A stretch of 64,000 nucleotides of DNA from Candidatus Methylomirabilis lanthanidiphila (GCA_902196205.1 CABIKM010000022.1:62001-126000); one strand, 5' to 3'; numbered from the stretch's first letter, positions 43,680 through 51,606 are shown. Notes: generated from the letters alone by a model not told the origin. Numbers and translations are program-made.

Positions 43680-43795
43680 GACGTCATTCCGCCCCCGATC
43701 AGGTCGGGGGCCGCATAGCGGGCGCGAGCCGGAATCCAGGAAAGAGCAGCGGTTCTGGCTTCCCGCTTTCGCAGGAATGACGATACAGAGGACAC
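43680..43795. repeat. dispersed palindromic intergenic repeat, copy 2
   Basis: A block with cgtcattccgcccccgatca, ggtcgggggc, gagccggaatccag and gcaggaatgacg contains two nested inverted repeats. It shares GGAATCCAG and the CATTCC/GGAATGAC borders with the copy at 34.3 kb. It lies between the Rieske gene and the cytochrome b gene, both on minus. Confidence 0.55.
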
Positions 43796-43827
43796 CGACG
43801 CGTTCCTCTAACTTCTGGCTCACGACA

Positions 43828-44421
43828 CTAGACCTTGAGTTTGAGAAACGCCCCAGGTTTGGTCCAGTCGCCTCGCTCGAAGCGAAACTGCACGCTCTTG
43901 TCGATCTCAAGCTGCCCGTCGTCGCTCAGCGTGATCTTGACCCGCTCCAATGGCCGAGGGGCGGGACCCTCGAAGTTGACCCCGGTCCTCCGGAAGCCGC
44001 TGCCGTGGCAGGGGCACTTGAACTTATTCTCCGCATTCAGCCAGTTGGGGGTGCAGCCGAGATGCGTGCAGACTGCCAGGAGCGCGTAAAACCCGTCGGG
44101 TTCATGGACGATCCAGACGCGTTCCTCCTGTTTCCACCGTTCGCTGACGGTGCCGACCGGATACTCTTCCGGCAGGCCGGCCTTAAAGACCGCAGCCGGC
44201 TCGAAAAGCACCCGGGGAAACATAAAGCGCCCGAACGCTACGCCGCCGATACCAAGCCCGGCCGCTATCCCGCACCATCCTGCAAGACAAAACACATCGC
44301 GCCGCGACCAGAGGGTCGCCCCGCTCTCCTCCGGCGTCGCGATCACCGGCTCTTCTCGATCCCCTCCGGTACTACTCTGATCTGCCACTACCTCCCCCGC
44401 CGCGACGATCGATACTGTCAC
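43828..44421 (-). CDS. Rieske [2Fe-2S] protein
   Basis: A 197-residue membrane-anchored Rieske protein. Cluster ligands are in VCTHLGCTPNW and CPCHGSGF. The N-terminus has a Tat-like twin Arg followed by a hydrophobic anchor (SRRDVFCLAGWCGIAAGLGI). It starts at GTG 44421, three bases after a possible small ORF. It transfers electrons from quinol to the high-potential chain and is the first conventional gene of the bc operon. Confidence 0.93.
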   Translation of the reverse strand: MTVSIVAAGEVVADQSSTGGDREEPVIATPEESGATLWSRRDVFCLAGWCGIAAGLGIGGVAFGRFMFPRVLFEPAAVFKAGLPEEYPVGTVSERWKQEERVWIVHEPDGFYALLAVCTHLGCTPNWLNAENKFKCPCHGSGFRRTGVNFEGPAPRPLERVKITLSDDGQLEIDKSVQFRFERGDWTKPGAFLKLKV

Positions 44422-44422
44422 G

Positions 44423-44530
44423 CTACCAAATCACTGGACTTGCCTTCGGCTGCAGCTCTTGCAGCGCTATCGCTTCGTCGACCTCATCCTCTTTATCCGT
44501 GTACGCAGCATACATAGTATAGCACCACAT
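44423..44530 (-). CDS. possible small membrane protein before the Rieske gene
   Basis: A 35-residue ORF from ATG 44530 ends at TAG directly before the Rieske GTG. Its N-terminus, and the in-frame codons just upstream (SVFAFFTLTG then MWCYTMYAAY), form a hydrophobic helix, followed by an acidic tail TDKEDEVDEAIALQELQ. No ATG lies further upstream; TTG 44539 is an alternative. It could be a small extra subunit of the complex. No Shine-Dalgarno sequence is visible, so confidence is low. Confidence 0.35.
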   Translation of the reverse strand: MWCYTMYAAYTDKEDEVDEAIALQELQPKASPVIW

Positions 44531-44539
44531 ACCTGTCAA

Positions 44540-45020
44540 GGTGAAAAAGGCGAAAACCGAGGTGTATATGGAGGTCTTACTGGTAGGCGATCTGGATCGA
44601 CCCGATAACGGTCAACGGGGCACCGGTATGGTTGCAGACGTTTGTAAGGCCCGGGTGCACGTGGACCACAAGAACCCGATCAAACTGATCCGCTCGTTCG
44701 AGCCGGTGCCCTAACTGCAAAGCCAGGACGCCCGCTCGCGTCCTGAGTCAGAAATTCGGCGAAGACGCCGGCGCTCGGTGTCTCGTCATGCCCGCGAACG
44801 CGGGAATCCAGCACTCCCCGTATTTCCCGGATTTCGGCTCGCGCCCGCCAGGCGGCGACGTAACCGTTAACCGGCGCCTCCAGAACCATTGCATCCGCCG
44901 CCGGCCCCACCCCATATCCATGTCCCGCCCCTTCCACCTCAGACTTGGCGTCACGCACGGCTCTGCACTGGGCAGGAATTTCGCTTTACAGCGAGACAAC
45001 GCCGGACTATATTTACAATA
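44540..45020. other. gene-poor stretch with dispersed repeat
   Basis: No supported gene is seen. A 48-codon ORF at 44568-44714 (plus) has no homologue that I recognise. Positions ~44786-44845 hold a third copy of the dispersed palindrome (catgcccgcgaacgcgggaa, then tatttcccggatttcggctc). The rest shows no clear signal until the toxin-antitoxin operator. Confidence 0.5.
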
Positions 45021-45041
45021 TGTCACATTGTCAATATGACA
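45021..45041 (+). promoter_or_regulatory. palindromic operator of the Phd/VapC-type operon
   Basis: TGTCAcATTGtCAATaTGACA is a 21-bp palindrome with only one mismatched pair besides the centre, ending directly at the aggaggt site of the antitoxin gene. Antitoxins of this kind usually repress their own operon at such a site. Confidence 0.7.
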
Positions 45042-45052
45042 GGAGGTAACGG

Positions 45053-45346
45053 ATGGCAAAAACGGTCAGTGTTGCCGAGGCGAAACGGGACTTTTCGGAC
45101 TTGCTGAGCCGTGCCGCGCTGAAGGGAGAGCGGTTTATTATCACACGGCGGGGAAAGGCCGTAGCCGCCCTCGTCGACGTCACGGATCTGGACGCACTGC
45201 AAGCGGTGAGTGCGCGTGAGGAAGGGAAGGGTCTGCTGGCATCCTTGGCCGCCTGGGAGGATTACCCCCAGGTCGAGGAACTGATCGTTGATCTGTACCG
45301 GGCCAGAGAGCAGGCAAGAGATCGAGGGGTGAGAAAGCTACCGTAG
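45053..45346 (+). CDS. Phd/YefM-family antitoxin
   Basis: A 97-residue antitoxin. The N-terminal Phd/YefM DNA-binding fold is AKTVSVAEAKRDFSDLLSRA, GERFIITRRGKAVAALVDV; the C-terminal ~45 residues should wrap the toxin. aggaggtaacgg precedes the ATG. The stop TAG overlaps the toxin GTG start by 1 bp. It neutralises the PIN toxin downstream and likely represses the operon with it. Confidence 0.9.
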   Translation: MAKTVSVAEAKRDFSDLLSRAALKGERFIITRRGKAVAALVDVTDLDALQAVSAREEGKGLLASLAAWEDYPQVEELIVDLYRAREQARDRGVRKLP

Positions 45347-45750
45347 TGTACCTTTTTGACACGGATACCATCAGTAATCTGCTCACAAAACGTCCATCGC
45401 CAGGCTTGGTGCGGAGGCTCGCCGGTATTGCACCACGACATCAATTCACCTCCGCCATTACGGTCGGTGAGCTGACCTACGGCGCCTTTCGAAGCGCCCG
45501 CCCGGATTATTTTCTGCATAAACTGGATCAGCTTGTCTGGCCGAACGTGACGATCCTTGCATTCGATGAAGCCGCAGCGCGCGTCTATGGATCGCTCAGG
45601 GCTGAATTGGAACGCGGAGGGATCCCGATATCGGAGCCCGATCTTCGCATTGCGTCCATTGCCCTGGTTCACCAGCTCACAGTGATTACCGGCAATATCC
45701 GGCATTTCTCCCGAATCTCCAGCCTTCGTGTTGAGAACTGGCTTCGTTAG
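45346..45750 (+). CDS. VapC-type PIN-domain toxin
   Basis: A 134-residue PIN-domain ribonuclease starting with GTG. The acidic site is D5 (LFDTDTISNLL), E42 (TVGELTYGAF) and D99 (ISEPDLRIASIAL); the fourth position is N116 (VITGNIRHF), which is common in this subgroup. Members cut tRNA or rRNA when released from the antitoxin. Translational coupling to the antitoxin supports a functional pair. Confidence 0.92.
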   Translation: MYLFDTDTISNLLTKRPSPGLVRRLAGIAPRHQFTSAITVGELTYGAFRSARPDYFLHKLDQLVWPNVTILAFDEAAARVYGSLRAELERGGIPISEPDLRIASIALVHQLTVITGNIRHFSRISSLRVENWLR

Positions 45751-45952
45751 TTCGTTCGTAGCCCATTGTAATCGAATTCAGGGGCATCATGCCTACCTTA
45801 TAATCAGCGAGATTGCGGACTGCCCATTTCGTAGTCATCCAAGAGTCAGGTGAATGGTCAGCCAAGTCCTGAATCACTCATCGTGACGCCTGCCAGGCCG
45901 GATTCTTCGGTAGTTCCAAGCGTTTCTGCACAAATGAATTACAATCAGTCGT
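45751..45952. other. intergenic region upstream of the amtB1 promoter
   Basis: No gene is supported here. The open frame that runs from 45850 into amtB1 is a non-coding extension: it has no ribosome-binding site and spans the sigma-54 promoter. No clear NtrC or NifA upstream activator site (GCAC/GTGC or TGT-N10-ACA) was found by eye. Confidence 0.5.
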
Positions 45953-45968
45953 TGGCACGGAAACTGCT
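45953..45968 (+). promoter_or_regulatory. sigma-54 promoter of amtB1
   Basis: TGGCACGGAAACTGCT matches the -24/-12 consensus TGGCACG-N4-TTGCW at all but one position, with GG and GC separated by exactly 10 bp. It lies ~95 bp upstream of the amtB1 ATG and fits nitrogen-controlled transcription. Confidence 0.8.
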
Positions 45969-46062
45969 CGCTTCTACTCTTTCGATGTATTCTTACAAAA
46001 ATGTCGGGTTCAACACCGTTGCAGGTTCCCTACATTTCCCTACACCACAACAAGGAGTAGCC

Positions 46063-47436
46063 ATGCCACAACGACGGATCGTCAACGCTGTCATCCTGCT
46101 GATTTTCGCCGGCGCACTGCTGTACGCCCCGGTCGCGTCCTTCGCCCAAGAGGTCCTTCCGGACCAGCCGGCCGTGGAGACCTCCACGCCCGCCCCGCCG
46201 GCGCCGCCCAAGATCGACTCCGGGGATACGGCCTGGATGCTCACCTCTTCGGCGTTGGTGCTGTTGATGACGGCCCCCGGTCTCGCCCTGTTTTATGCGG
46301 GCCTGGTCCGTCGCAAAAACGCGCTGGGAACGATCATGCAGAGCTTCATTACCCTGGCCTTGATCAGCGTGCAGTGGGCCCTGATCGGCTACTCCCTGGC
46401 CTTCGGTCCCGATACGGGCGGGATCATCGGAAGCCTCGCCTGGGTGGGACTGCGCGGTGTGGGACTCGACCCGAACCCCGACTATGCGGCAACCATTCCG
46501 CACCAGGCCTACATGATCTACCAGATGATGTTTGCGGTGATTACCCCGGCCCTCATTACGGGCGCGGTGGCCGAGCGGATGAAGTTCAGCGCGTTCCTGC
46601 TCTTTACCCTCCTGTGGGCCACATTAATTTATGATCCGCTTGCGCACTGGGTCTGGGGGGTAGGCGGATGGCTGCGCAAGATGGGCGCGCTCGACTTCGC
46701 CGGCGGCACAGCAGTCCACATCAGTTCCGGCATCTCGGCCCTGGCAGCAGCCCTCGTCATGGGGCGACGTCGCGGCCATCCGGGCGAACCGATGCCGCCC
46801 CATAACCTCACGATGACCGTGACCGGCGCGGCCCTGCTCTGGTTTGGCTGGTTCGGCTTTAACGCGGGGAGCGCCGCCGCCGCCAACCGGCTGGCCGTCA
46901 ATGCCTTTGTCGTCACCCATCTCGCGACGGCGGCAGCGGCGCTGGCCTGGATGCTCATTGAGTGGAGTTCCAGGGGCAAGCCAACCGTCCTGGGGGCGGC
47001 CAGCGGCGCCGTCGCCGGACTCGTTGCCATCACCCCGGCGTCCGGCTTCGTCGGCCCGATGTCCGCCATGGCCATCGGGGCCGTCGGCGGAATCCTCTGC
47101 TACTCCGCCTGTATGCTCAAGGCGCGGCTGGGGTACGACGACTCACTGGATGTCGTAGGTGTCCACGGCGTCGGCGGCACCTGGGGCGCGCTGGCCACCG
47201 GTCTGTTCGCGTCGAAGGCGATCAACCCCGATGCCGCCGACGGGCTGTTCTTCGGCAATCCTCATCAGTTCGTGGTGCAGGTAATCGCCGTATTGGCCTG
47301 CATGGTCCTGGCATTTGTCGGTACGGTGATCCTGCTGAAGCTTATTGACGCATTGGTCGGCTTGCGGGTCAGCGATGAAGACGAACAGGTCGGTCTCGAC
47401 CTGAGCCAGCATGAAGAGAACGCCTACGGCTTCTAA
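46063..47436 (+). CDS. amtB: ammonium transporter 1
   Basis: I start at ATG 46063 (aaggagtagcc upstream), giving 457 residues including a cleavable signal (ILLIFAGALLYAPVASFAQE). It has the Amt/Rh fold with 11 expected helices. The signature GAVAERMKFSAF and the pore twin-His positions (LDFAGGTAVHISSG and DVVGVHGVGGTWG) are intact. It conducts ammonium across the inner membrane. No glnK gene is adjacent, unlike most amtB operons; a NifA-like regulator follows instead. Confidence 0.95.
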   Translation: MPQRRIVNAVILLIFAGALLYAPVASFAQEVLPDQPAVETSTPAPPAPPKIDSGDTAWMLTSSALVLLMTAPGLALFYAGLVRRKNALGTIMQSFITLALISVQWALIGYSLAFGPDTGGIIGSLAWVGLRGVGLDPNPDYAATIPHQAYMIYQMMFAVITPALITGAVAERMKFSAFLLFTLLWATLIYDPLAHWVWGVGGWLRKMGALDFAGGTAVHISSGISALAAALVMGRRRGHPGEPMPPHNLTMTVTGAALLWFGWFGFNAGSAAAANRLAVNAFVVTHLATAAAALAWMLIEWSSRGKPTVLGAASGAVAGLVAITPASGFVGPMSAMAIGAVGGILCYSACMLKARLGYDDSLDVVGVHGVGGTWGALATGLFASKAINPDAADGLFFGNPHQFVVQVIAVLACMVLAFVGTVILLKLIDALVGLRVSDEDEQVGLDLSQHEENAYGF

Positions 47437-47447
47437 GGGAGGGACGG

Positions 47448-47504
47448 TGCCAACGCACGGCGTCGACCGTGATGAAGGGGTCGGCGCTGCGTGTTGGCAC
47501 CAAA
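47448..47504. terminator. long imperfect hairpin between amtB1 and the NifA-like gene
   Basis: ggtgccaacgcacggcgtcg and its imperfect complement cggcgctgcgtgttggcacc form a ~24-bp stem with a perfect 9-bp base. caaattt follows. It may attenuate read-through from amtB1 into the regulator gene. Confidence 0.5.
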
Positions 47505-47514
47505 TTTGAATACG

Positions 47515-48246
47515 ATGGCCGGCATGACCGTGCAGAAAGAACAGGAGCGTCACGACCCAAAGACGATCAGGTTCAGCGCCCTCTACGAAGCGGCGAAGAT
47601 CCTGAGCGACCAGATCGACCTCGCGCGGGGGCTTCACGACGTCCTTAGACTGCTCGACGCCTGTATGGGCATGACGACGAGTACGGTCTGCCTGTACGAT
47701 CCTCAACGTTGCGAGCTGACCATTGAGGCCGCGGTCGGGCTGACCGATGAGGAGCAACGTCGTGGACGGTATCGGCTCGGAGAAGGGATTGTCGGAAAGG
47801 TCATGCAGTCAGGCCTGCCGATTGTCGTCCCCGATATCGGCGGACAACCTCACGTCTTGAACAAGACCCGCGCTTGCGATCCCCAGGGTACTGTCTTCAT
47901 CTGTCTGCCCATCAAGGTCTATGGGAAGATCCTGGGCGTACTCAGCGCGGGAGGGCCAGCTCGCGATACACGCGCCTCAGTAGACGCAGACGTGCAGGTG
48001 CTGACGATCATGGCATCGCTGATCGGACATGCCGTATGGCTCCGCCGGGAGCAGACGCACAATCTGCACACGCTAGATACGTGGAAGGGACTTCGTGACC
48101 TTGAACGCGAGTTGGTCATGCGCGCGCTGAAGGAAAATAGAGGTGTCCAGGCGAGGGCTGCTGCTCGCCTGGGCATCACACCCCGACAACTTGCCTACAA
48201 AATGCACAAATATCGGATCATCAAGGAGTTCCGCATCGAAGGCTGA
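47515..48246 (+). CDS. NifA-like regulator lacking the AAA+ domain (GAF + Fis-type HTH)
   Basis: A 243-residue protein from ATG 47515 (GTG 47491 is possible). Residues ~20-170 are a NifA-type GAF domain (IRFSALYEAAKILSDQIDLA, RYRLGEGIVGKVMQSGLPIV, VFICLPIKVYGKILGVLS). The C-terminus is a NifA-type helix-turn-helix (RALKENRGVQARAAARLGIT, PRQLAYKMHKY). The ~240-residue AAA+ sigma-54-interaction domain, with Walker motifs and GAFTGA, is missing, and the two parts join in frame. It could bind activator sites without activating, or act with a partner. It sits directly after amtB1. Confidence 0.88.
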   Translation: MAGMTVQKEQERHDPKTIRFSALYEAAKILSDQIDLARGLHDVLRLLDACMGMTTSTVCLYDPQRCELTIEAAVGLTDEEQRRGRYRLGEGIVGKVMQSGLPIVVPDIGGQPHVLNKTRACDPQGTVFICLPIKVYGKILGVLSAGGPARDTRASVDADVQVLTIMASLIGHAVWLRREQTHNLHTLDTWKGLRDLERELVMRALKENRGVQARAAARLGITPRQLAYKMHKYRIIKEFRIEG

Positions 48247-48487
48247 CGGTGCATGCAGCGACCGGAAATCTGATCTCACGCCCCTGCCTCCAATATTTCC
48301 CTCGTTAAACTCGACGCATTTTTTGTTCCAGTATTGACTACCAAACACTTCATATCTATATTAAATTGATTTTGAGAAATCGTATTGAAACTCCCTCAAG
48401 GGTGGAGTCCGGATGCGCAAACGCTTGCCGGAGCAATTTTAACCTGTATCTTGCCCGCCGCTGGCGGGCGGCAAAGGGAGGTCCCTG

Positions 48488-48994
48488 ATGATTACGCTCA
48501 AGAAGGTGCTGGTGCCGACGGATTTTAGCGAGGCCTCGAAGGTGGCGATCAAGTATGCGCGGAACTTCGCCTCCGCGTACCATGGCTCAGTGCACGTCGT
48601 ACACGTATTACCGGATGCCTCGGTCACGCCGTGGGCGTTCGGGGTCGAACCCGAGGTCATGGGACTGTCGAGCGCGGAGCGGGAAAAGCGGTGGAAGGAG
48701 CGGGCCGCCGAGCAGATGAAGCAATTGTTCTCGGAGGCGGAGCGAAAGGATCTTGAACTGCACCTGACAACGGTGGTGGGTCATCCGGTCCAGCAGATTC
48801 TACAATACGCCACCGAGCAGGAGGTTGACCTCATTGTGATGGGGACGCACGGCCGAAGCACTGAAGGGCCTAACATCGGGCAGAATTTTCCATGGGAACC
48901 CCCAATAGGCAGTGTCGCTGAGCGAGTGGTTCGCGGGGCCCCGTGTCCGGTCCTCTCCGTTCGTAATCCGGAGCATGAGTTTGTAACGCCTTAA
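48488..48994 (+). CDS. universal stress protein (UspA family)
   Basis: A 168-residue Usp domain: KKVLVPTDFSEASKVAIKYA at the N-terminus and the nucleotide motif VDLIVMGTHGR ... GSVAERVVRGAPCPVLSV at the end. An insertion (STEGPNIGQNFPWEPPI) lengthens the loop between the GTHGR and GSVAERV parts of the ATP-binding motif. gggaggtccctg precedes ATG 48488. A role in stress tolerance is usual for the family; no more can be said. Confidence 0.9.
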   Translation: MITLKKVLVPTDFSEASKVAIKYARNFASAYHGSVHVVHVLPDASVTPWAFGVEPEVMGLSSAEREKRWKERAAEQMKQLFSEAERKDLELHLTTVVGHPVQQILQYATEQEVDLIVMGTHGRSTEGPNIGQNFPWEPPIGSVAERVVRGAPCPVLSVRNPEHEFVTP

Positions 48995-49066
48995 CTGATC
49001 TTCAGGAACGCGCGAGCCGATGACGCCGACCAATTTAGTCGAGCGCTCGCGAAGAGGCAAAACGAC

Positions 49067-49112
49067 AAACGCGACGCGGGTTACGACAAGGAGTGTGACC
49101 CGCGTCGCGTTT
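49067..49112. terminator. bidirectional terminator between usp and the DUF2249-hemerythrin gene
   Basis: aaacgcgacgcgggt (49067-49081) pairs perfectly over 15 bp with 49098-49112, with a 16-nt loop. Plus-strand tail ttttatgttt; minus-strand tail gtttgtcgtttt. It lies between convergent genes. Confidence 0.85.
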
Positions 49113-49183
49113 TATGTTTCCCGGATGCTACGACATCTGATAGGAAGGGGTGGCAGCATCTCCCCGCAGGAAGATTGAACCGT

Positions 49184-50098
49184 CTACATACATGAATGGC
49201 CGCCCGGCTTCAACTCCTCCAGCAATGCCATCATAGAGTTGTGGACGTCGGCGCCGATCTTTTCGTTCTCGAAGCGCTCGAACTCCTCGCTCAGGTGCGC
49301 CTGGTCGTCCGCGCTCAGCATGTTGTCGGCCATGGCGTACAGGATCATGTTCTCTTTATCGATGTGGGGCCGCAGCATCTGGATATAGGCCCGCCCGTTC
49401 CGGATGATCTTCTGTGTCGCAGCCGGATCGGTCTGGATCGCCGCCGCAGCATCAGCCATATCACGAACGTATGTGCGCCCCGCCTCGTGCTCCGACAGCA
49501 TGACCGCGATCGGTCCGCCCTGCAACGGAAAGCCGCGGTTCACCATCGTCTTGAACAGCAGATCCTCTTCCTTGCCGTGATGGCACTGATCGGCGAAGGT
49601 CCGGATAAACTTGACCGCCTTCTCGAAATAGGCTCGATCCGGTGCAGCGCCGGCCTCCAGCGCGATCAGCTTTCGCTCCAGTCCATCCAACGCCTGAAGG
49701 ATCAGGGTATGTTCATCCTTGAGGATCTGGGTCGGGGAACCGGTATGGGCGTGCTCGTGTCCGTGGTGTTCGTGGTGTTCATGGTGTTCGTGGTGCGCAT
49801 GATGTTCGTGATGCATGCCGCAGCCCATTCCTTGCGCGGGCGCCTGCTGGCCCTCCGCGGCGGCAATCCGGCGGATCGCCACCTGCCACACCTCGGGACC
49901 GGCCTCCAGATAGCGCCACTCGAACTGTTCGGTCCGCTCCGCGGCGAATGTGTAATAGAGCGGCTTCGGATCGTGATCGTTCACCAGGAGCATCGTGTCC
50001 CCGACCGCCAGCTCGTCAAAGACGCGGAAGATGGTCGGGTGCTTCTGTGGAATCGGCAGGACACGGGCATCCACGGTTGCTGCATAGTTCGCTGACAT
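49184..50098 (-). CDS. DUF2249-hemerythrin fusion with His-rich linker
   Basis: A 304-residue cytoplasmic protein. Residues ~8-80 are a DUF2249 (TusA-like) domain (VDARVLPIPQKHPTIFRVFD, LYYTF). Residues ~92-120 are a histidine-rich linker (HHEHHAHHEHHEHHEHHGHE) encoded by short GTG/TTC repeats. Residues ~125-290 are a hemerythrin domain with diiron-type residues DEHTLIL, FADQCHHGKEEDLLF, SEHEAGRTYV and RPHIDKENMIL. Domain order suggests NO/O2 sensing or Fe-S repair (RIC-like), and the linker could bind metal. It heads a cluster with Mrp, DUF59 and a Crp/Fnr regulator. Confidence 0.88.
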   Translation of the reverse strand: MSANYAATVDARVLPIPQKHPTIFRVFDELAVGDTMLLVNDHDPKPLYYTFAAERTEQFEWRYLEAGPEVWQVAIRRIAAAEGQQAPAQGMGCGMHHEHHAHHEHHEHHEHHGHEHAHTGSPTQILKDEHTLILQALDGLERKLIALEAGAAPDRAYFEKAVKFIRTFADQCHHGKEEDLLFKTMVNRGFPLQGGPIAVMLSEHEAGRTYVRDMADAAAAIQTDPAATQKIIRNGRAYIQMLRPHIDKENMILYAMADNMLSADDQAHLSEEFERFENEKIGADVHNSMMALLEELKPGGHSCM

Positions 50099-50137
50099 AG
50101 AGACGTCCTCCTTTGAGCAATACAGGGTTGTTGGTGG

Positions 50138-51214
50138 TTAGCGGATGATCATCTGAGGCATCGCCTCGACGGCTGCTTCGGCTGCCAGGCGGACCCGTTC
50201 TGCGACATTGCGGAAGACCAGCGCCTCGGCGGATTCCGGCTTCGCCACGACGACGGGCGCGCCGGTATCCCCGCCTTCGCGGATCGCCGGGTTCAGGGGA
50301 ATCTCCCCCAGGAACGGAACCCCAAGCGACTCACTCACCTGCCGCCCGCCGCCACGACTGAAGATGTCGGTCTCGCCCTGGCAGTGGGGGCAGATGAAGT
50401 AGCTCATATTTTCTACGATGCCCAGGATCGGGACGCGGGCCTCCCGGAACATCTTGAGGCCCCGCTCGGCATCCATCAGGGCCACGGCTGAAGGGGTCGT
50501 CACGATGACCCCGCCGGTCAACGGCACCGACTGCACAAGGGTTAACTGGGTATCCCCCGTCCCAGGAGGAAGGTCTACGACCAGGTAGTCCAACTGGCCC
50601 CAGTGCACCTCGTGCAGGAGTTGCTTCAGGGCCTGCGCTACCAGTGGACCGCGCCAGATGATCGGCGATTGGTCGCCCAGCAGATATCCCACCGATATCA
50701 CATTCAGGCCGTACCGGACAAGCGGGACAATCTTGCCCTCATGCGCCTTGGGACGACCAGGCTCGCCCAGCATCCGGGGCACATTCGGCCCGTAGATATC
50801 GGCGTCCAGCAGGCCGACCGCGGCCCCCGACTGCGCCAGCGCCAGGGCCAGGTTTACGGCTACGGTACTCTTCCCCACACCGCCTTTACCCGACGCCACG
50901 GCGATGATGCGCCGGACACCGGGGAGCGGGGCCGGTCCGGACGCGGCCTCCTGAGGCGCCTGGCGCGGGGCGGCCTGGATGTGCAGCTCGCCGATCCCCG
51001 GCACACGACCGAGCGCCTCACGAACCGACGCCTGCACCTTGGCAATCACCGCGGCATCCTCCGTCGGGATCTGAAGCTCAAGGTAGACGGTGGTACCCTC
51101 TACCCGGGTATTCTTAATCATGCCGAAGGATACCAGGTCGCGGCTCATCCCAGGGTACTTGACCTCGCGCAGCGCTGAGATGACCGCATCTTCCGTCAAC
51201 TGAGGCGTTACCAT
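50138..51214 (-). CDS. mrp: Mrp/NBP35-type Fe-S carrier ATPase
   Basis: A 358-residue P-loop ATPase. An N-terminal MIP18/DUF59 domain (ALREVKYPGMSRDLVSFGMI) is followed by the deviant Walker A SGKGGVGKSTVAVNLALAL, switch region LLDADIYGPNVPRML, DLPPGTGDTQLTL and the cluster-binding CPHC in YFICPHCQGETDIF. It assembles or transfers Fe-S clusters. It overlaps the upstream DUF59 gene by 7 bp. The context (hemerythrin, DUF2249, NnrS-like) points to Fe-S repair under nitrosative stress, by inference. Confidence 0.94.
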   Translation of the reverse strand: MVTPQLTEDAVISALREVKYPGMSRDLVSFGMIKNTRVEGTTVYLELQIPTEDAAVIAKVQASVREALGRVPGIGELHIQAAPRQAPQEAASGPAPLPGVRRIIAVASGKGGVGKSTVAVNLALALAQSGAAVGLLDADIYGPNVPRMLGEPGRPKAHEGKIVPLVRYGLNVISVGYLLGDQSPIIWRGPLVAQALKQLLHEVHWGQLDYLVVDLPPGTGDTQLTLVQSVPLTGGVIVTTPSAVALMDAERGLKMFREARVPILGIVENMSYFICPHCQGETDIFSRGGGRQVSESLGVPFLGEIPLNPAIREGGDTGAPVVVAKPESAEALVFRNVAERVRLAAEAAVEAMPQMIIR

Positions 51215-51552
51215 GCCGGCGCCCCCTGTCCCCCGCCGGTCAGGGCTCGCTTGCCCTCAGGCGAGATCATGTCCGGATTCCAGGCCGGTTCCCATACGAT
51301 CTCAACGGTCACGCCGGTGACGGCTGGTAACTCCCGGAGGGCGCGGTCGACCGCCTGAACGAAGCTGGCGTGCATGGGGCAGCCTCGTGTGGTGAGCGTC
51401 ATGCGGATCCCGATGTCACCGCCTTGGATCTGCACATCGTAAACGAGGCCCAGATCGACGATATTCACTCCCAACTCCGGATCAATGAGCTTCCGGAGGG
51501 TCGCATAGACCTGCTCTTCAGTTATCGGTGATGTTTCCGGTTGCGTCATCAT
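51208..51552 (-). CDS. MIP18/DUF59 (SufT/PaaD-like) protein
   Basis: A 114-residue stand-alone DUF59 protein: EEQVYATLRKLIDPELGVNI, VDLGLVYDV, MTLTTRGCPMHASF with the conserved Cys. Such proteins assist Fe-S cluster maturation. Two adjacent ATG codons start the gene behind gaaaggagag. It overlaps mrp, which itself carries a DUF59 domain, so the two are likely coupled in function. Confidence 0.92.
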   Translation of the reverse strand: MMTQPETSPITEEQVYATLRKLIDPELGVNIVDLGLVYDVQIQGGDIGIRMTLTTRGCPMHASFVQAVDRALRELPAVTGVTVEIVWEPAWNPDMISPEGKRALTGGGQGAPAW

Positions 51553-51606
51553 CTCTCCTTTCTGTACCTGTACTTCTTGACTCGCGCCGCCAATCGACTG
51601 GGGATC

